From: Halomarinibacterium sp041392205
GTDB taxonomy: Bacteria > Bacteroidota > Bacteroidia > Flavobacteriales > Flavobacteriaceae
Length of the DNA stretch: 31,981 nucleotides
NCBI GenBank assembly: GCA_041392205.1
Contig: JAWKMO010000020.1
Span: 1 to 31,981 of the forward strand
Direction of reading: 5' to 3'
Position 1 is the stretch's first letter; every line of letters begins with the position of its first letter. This document shows positions 31,711 to 31,981 of this stretch, in pieces. Made by a program: the position numbers and the translations under genes. The notes beneath the pieces were generated by a model that saw nothing but the letters and a program-made list of their open reading frames with translations, was not told where the DNA came from and searched no databases.

Positions 31711-31741
31711 ATGTAATTAATTCCAGTTACCCTTGGGAGGG

Positions 31742-31981
31742 CTAATTTTTTACAGTAGCCATTTCGTTTTTGGTACCATATTTATCTATAAGATAGACTA
31801 AGCTCGTCATTGTAGCGGCACCTAATTCCAACTCTCGTTTGTTTACGGCCTCAAAAGTATCATTAGAGGCATGATGGTAATCGAAATATCTTTGCGAATC
31901 GGGGCGTAAGCCCGCTAGAACAGTTGTTCCATTTTTTAAGGGGCCAATATCGGCCCCGCTTCCTCCTTTTTCAAAATAATG
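31742..31981 (-). CDS. M28-family metallopeptidase, C-terminal end (5' part outside window)
   Basis: Last 79 codons of a zinc aminopeptidase/carboxypeptidase of family M28, read from base 31981 down to the TAG at 31744-31742. The segment GGSGADIGPLKNGTTVLAGL and the following R-P-D-S-Q-R-Y-F-D-Y-H-H-A-S-N-D are characteristic of the C-terminal catalytic region. The second His of Y-H-H is the expected last zinc ligand. The C-terminal helix ends KYGTKNEMATVKN. Homologues are usually secreted or lipoprotein enzymes of about 450-520 residues; the N-terminus is not available here. Confidence 0.9.
   Translation of the reverse strand, partial: HYFEKGGSGADIGPLKNGTTVLAGLRPDSQRYFDYHHASNDTFEAVNKRELELGAATMTSLVYLIDKYGTKNEMATVKN

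Overview
The window is a stretch of low-GC chromosome from a member of the Bacteroidota, most likely a Flavobacteriaceae species. Signs of this are a secreted protease with a type IX secretion (T9SS) C-terminal sorting domain, lipoproteins with acidic Lys-Asp/Glu tracts just after the lipidated Cys, promoters of the TTTG-N19/20-TAnnTTTG type, poor Shine-Dalgarno sequences, tRNAs without an encoded CCA, and the flavobacterial order thrS-infC-rpmI-rplT. No insertion sequence, prophage, CRISPR array or rRNA operon is visible. The sequence starts inside thrS and ends inside an M28 peptidase gene.

Layout: (1) 1-2031, + strand: thrS (3' part), infC (non-AUG start), rpmI and rplT, with a structured spacer before rplT, then a shared terminator and a REP-like double hairpin. 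(2) 2147-9635, mostly - strand: a secreted conserved protein, an 80-aa orphan on the + strand, dnaB, accA, a DMT/EamA exporter, an LptF/LptG-type permease and tgt. (3) 9761-11627, + strand: a split transketolase behind a strong promoter whose spacer holds a perfect palindrome. (4) 11680-14569: an FKBP-type lipoprotein, an S4-domain protein, a phosphoribosyltransferase, shikimate kinase, and tRNA-Lys and tRNA-Leu. (5) 14702-19141, + strand: a CarH-like MerR/B12-binding regulator followed by the tightly packed carotenoid operon crtI-crtB-crtZ-lycopene cyclase, which would make zeaxanthin-type pigment from GGPP. (6) 19358-22804: a large M36 fungalysin-type T9SS metalloprotease, convergent with the crt operon. 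(7) 22999-27172: an ECF sigma factor with its membrane anti-sigma factor, then on the - strand two genes that look like the N- and C-terminal halves of a DUF4331 protein, plus a TPR lipoprotein. (8) 27377-31981: a LETM1-related protein, a MATE transporter, a membrane-anchored AraC-type regulator and the M28 peptidase 3' end.

The most interesting reading concerns regions 4-8. A light/B12-type MerR regulator sits directly upstream of crtI, and the short crtI upstream region carries a 10-bp inverted repeat (TTTTGTTTAA / TTAAACAAAA) around the -7 element. The same core recurs twice between the DUF4331 pair and the LETM1-related gene, and in degenerate form upstream of the regulator itself. This suggests, but does not prove, a local regulon joining pigment synthesis with an uncharacterised secreted/surface DUF4331 system. 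Protein-level oddities are a Tgt whose zinc cysteines are replaced, a DnaB ending in an SSB-like acidic I-P-F tip, and a CarH-like protein that keeps the cobalt-ligand His but lacks the two His residues linked to the light response.
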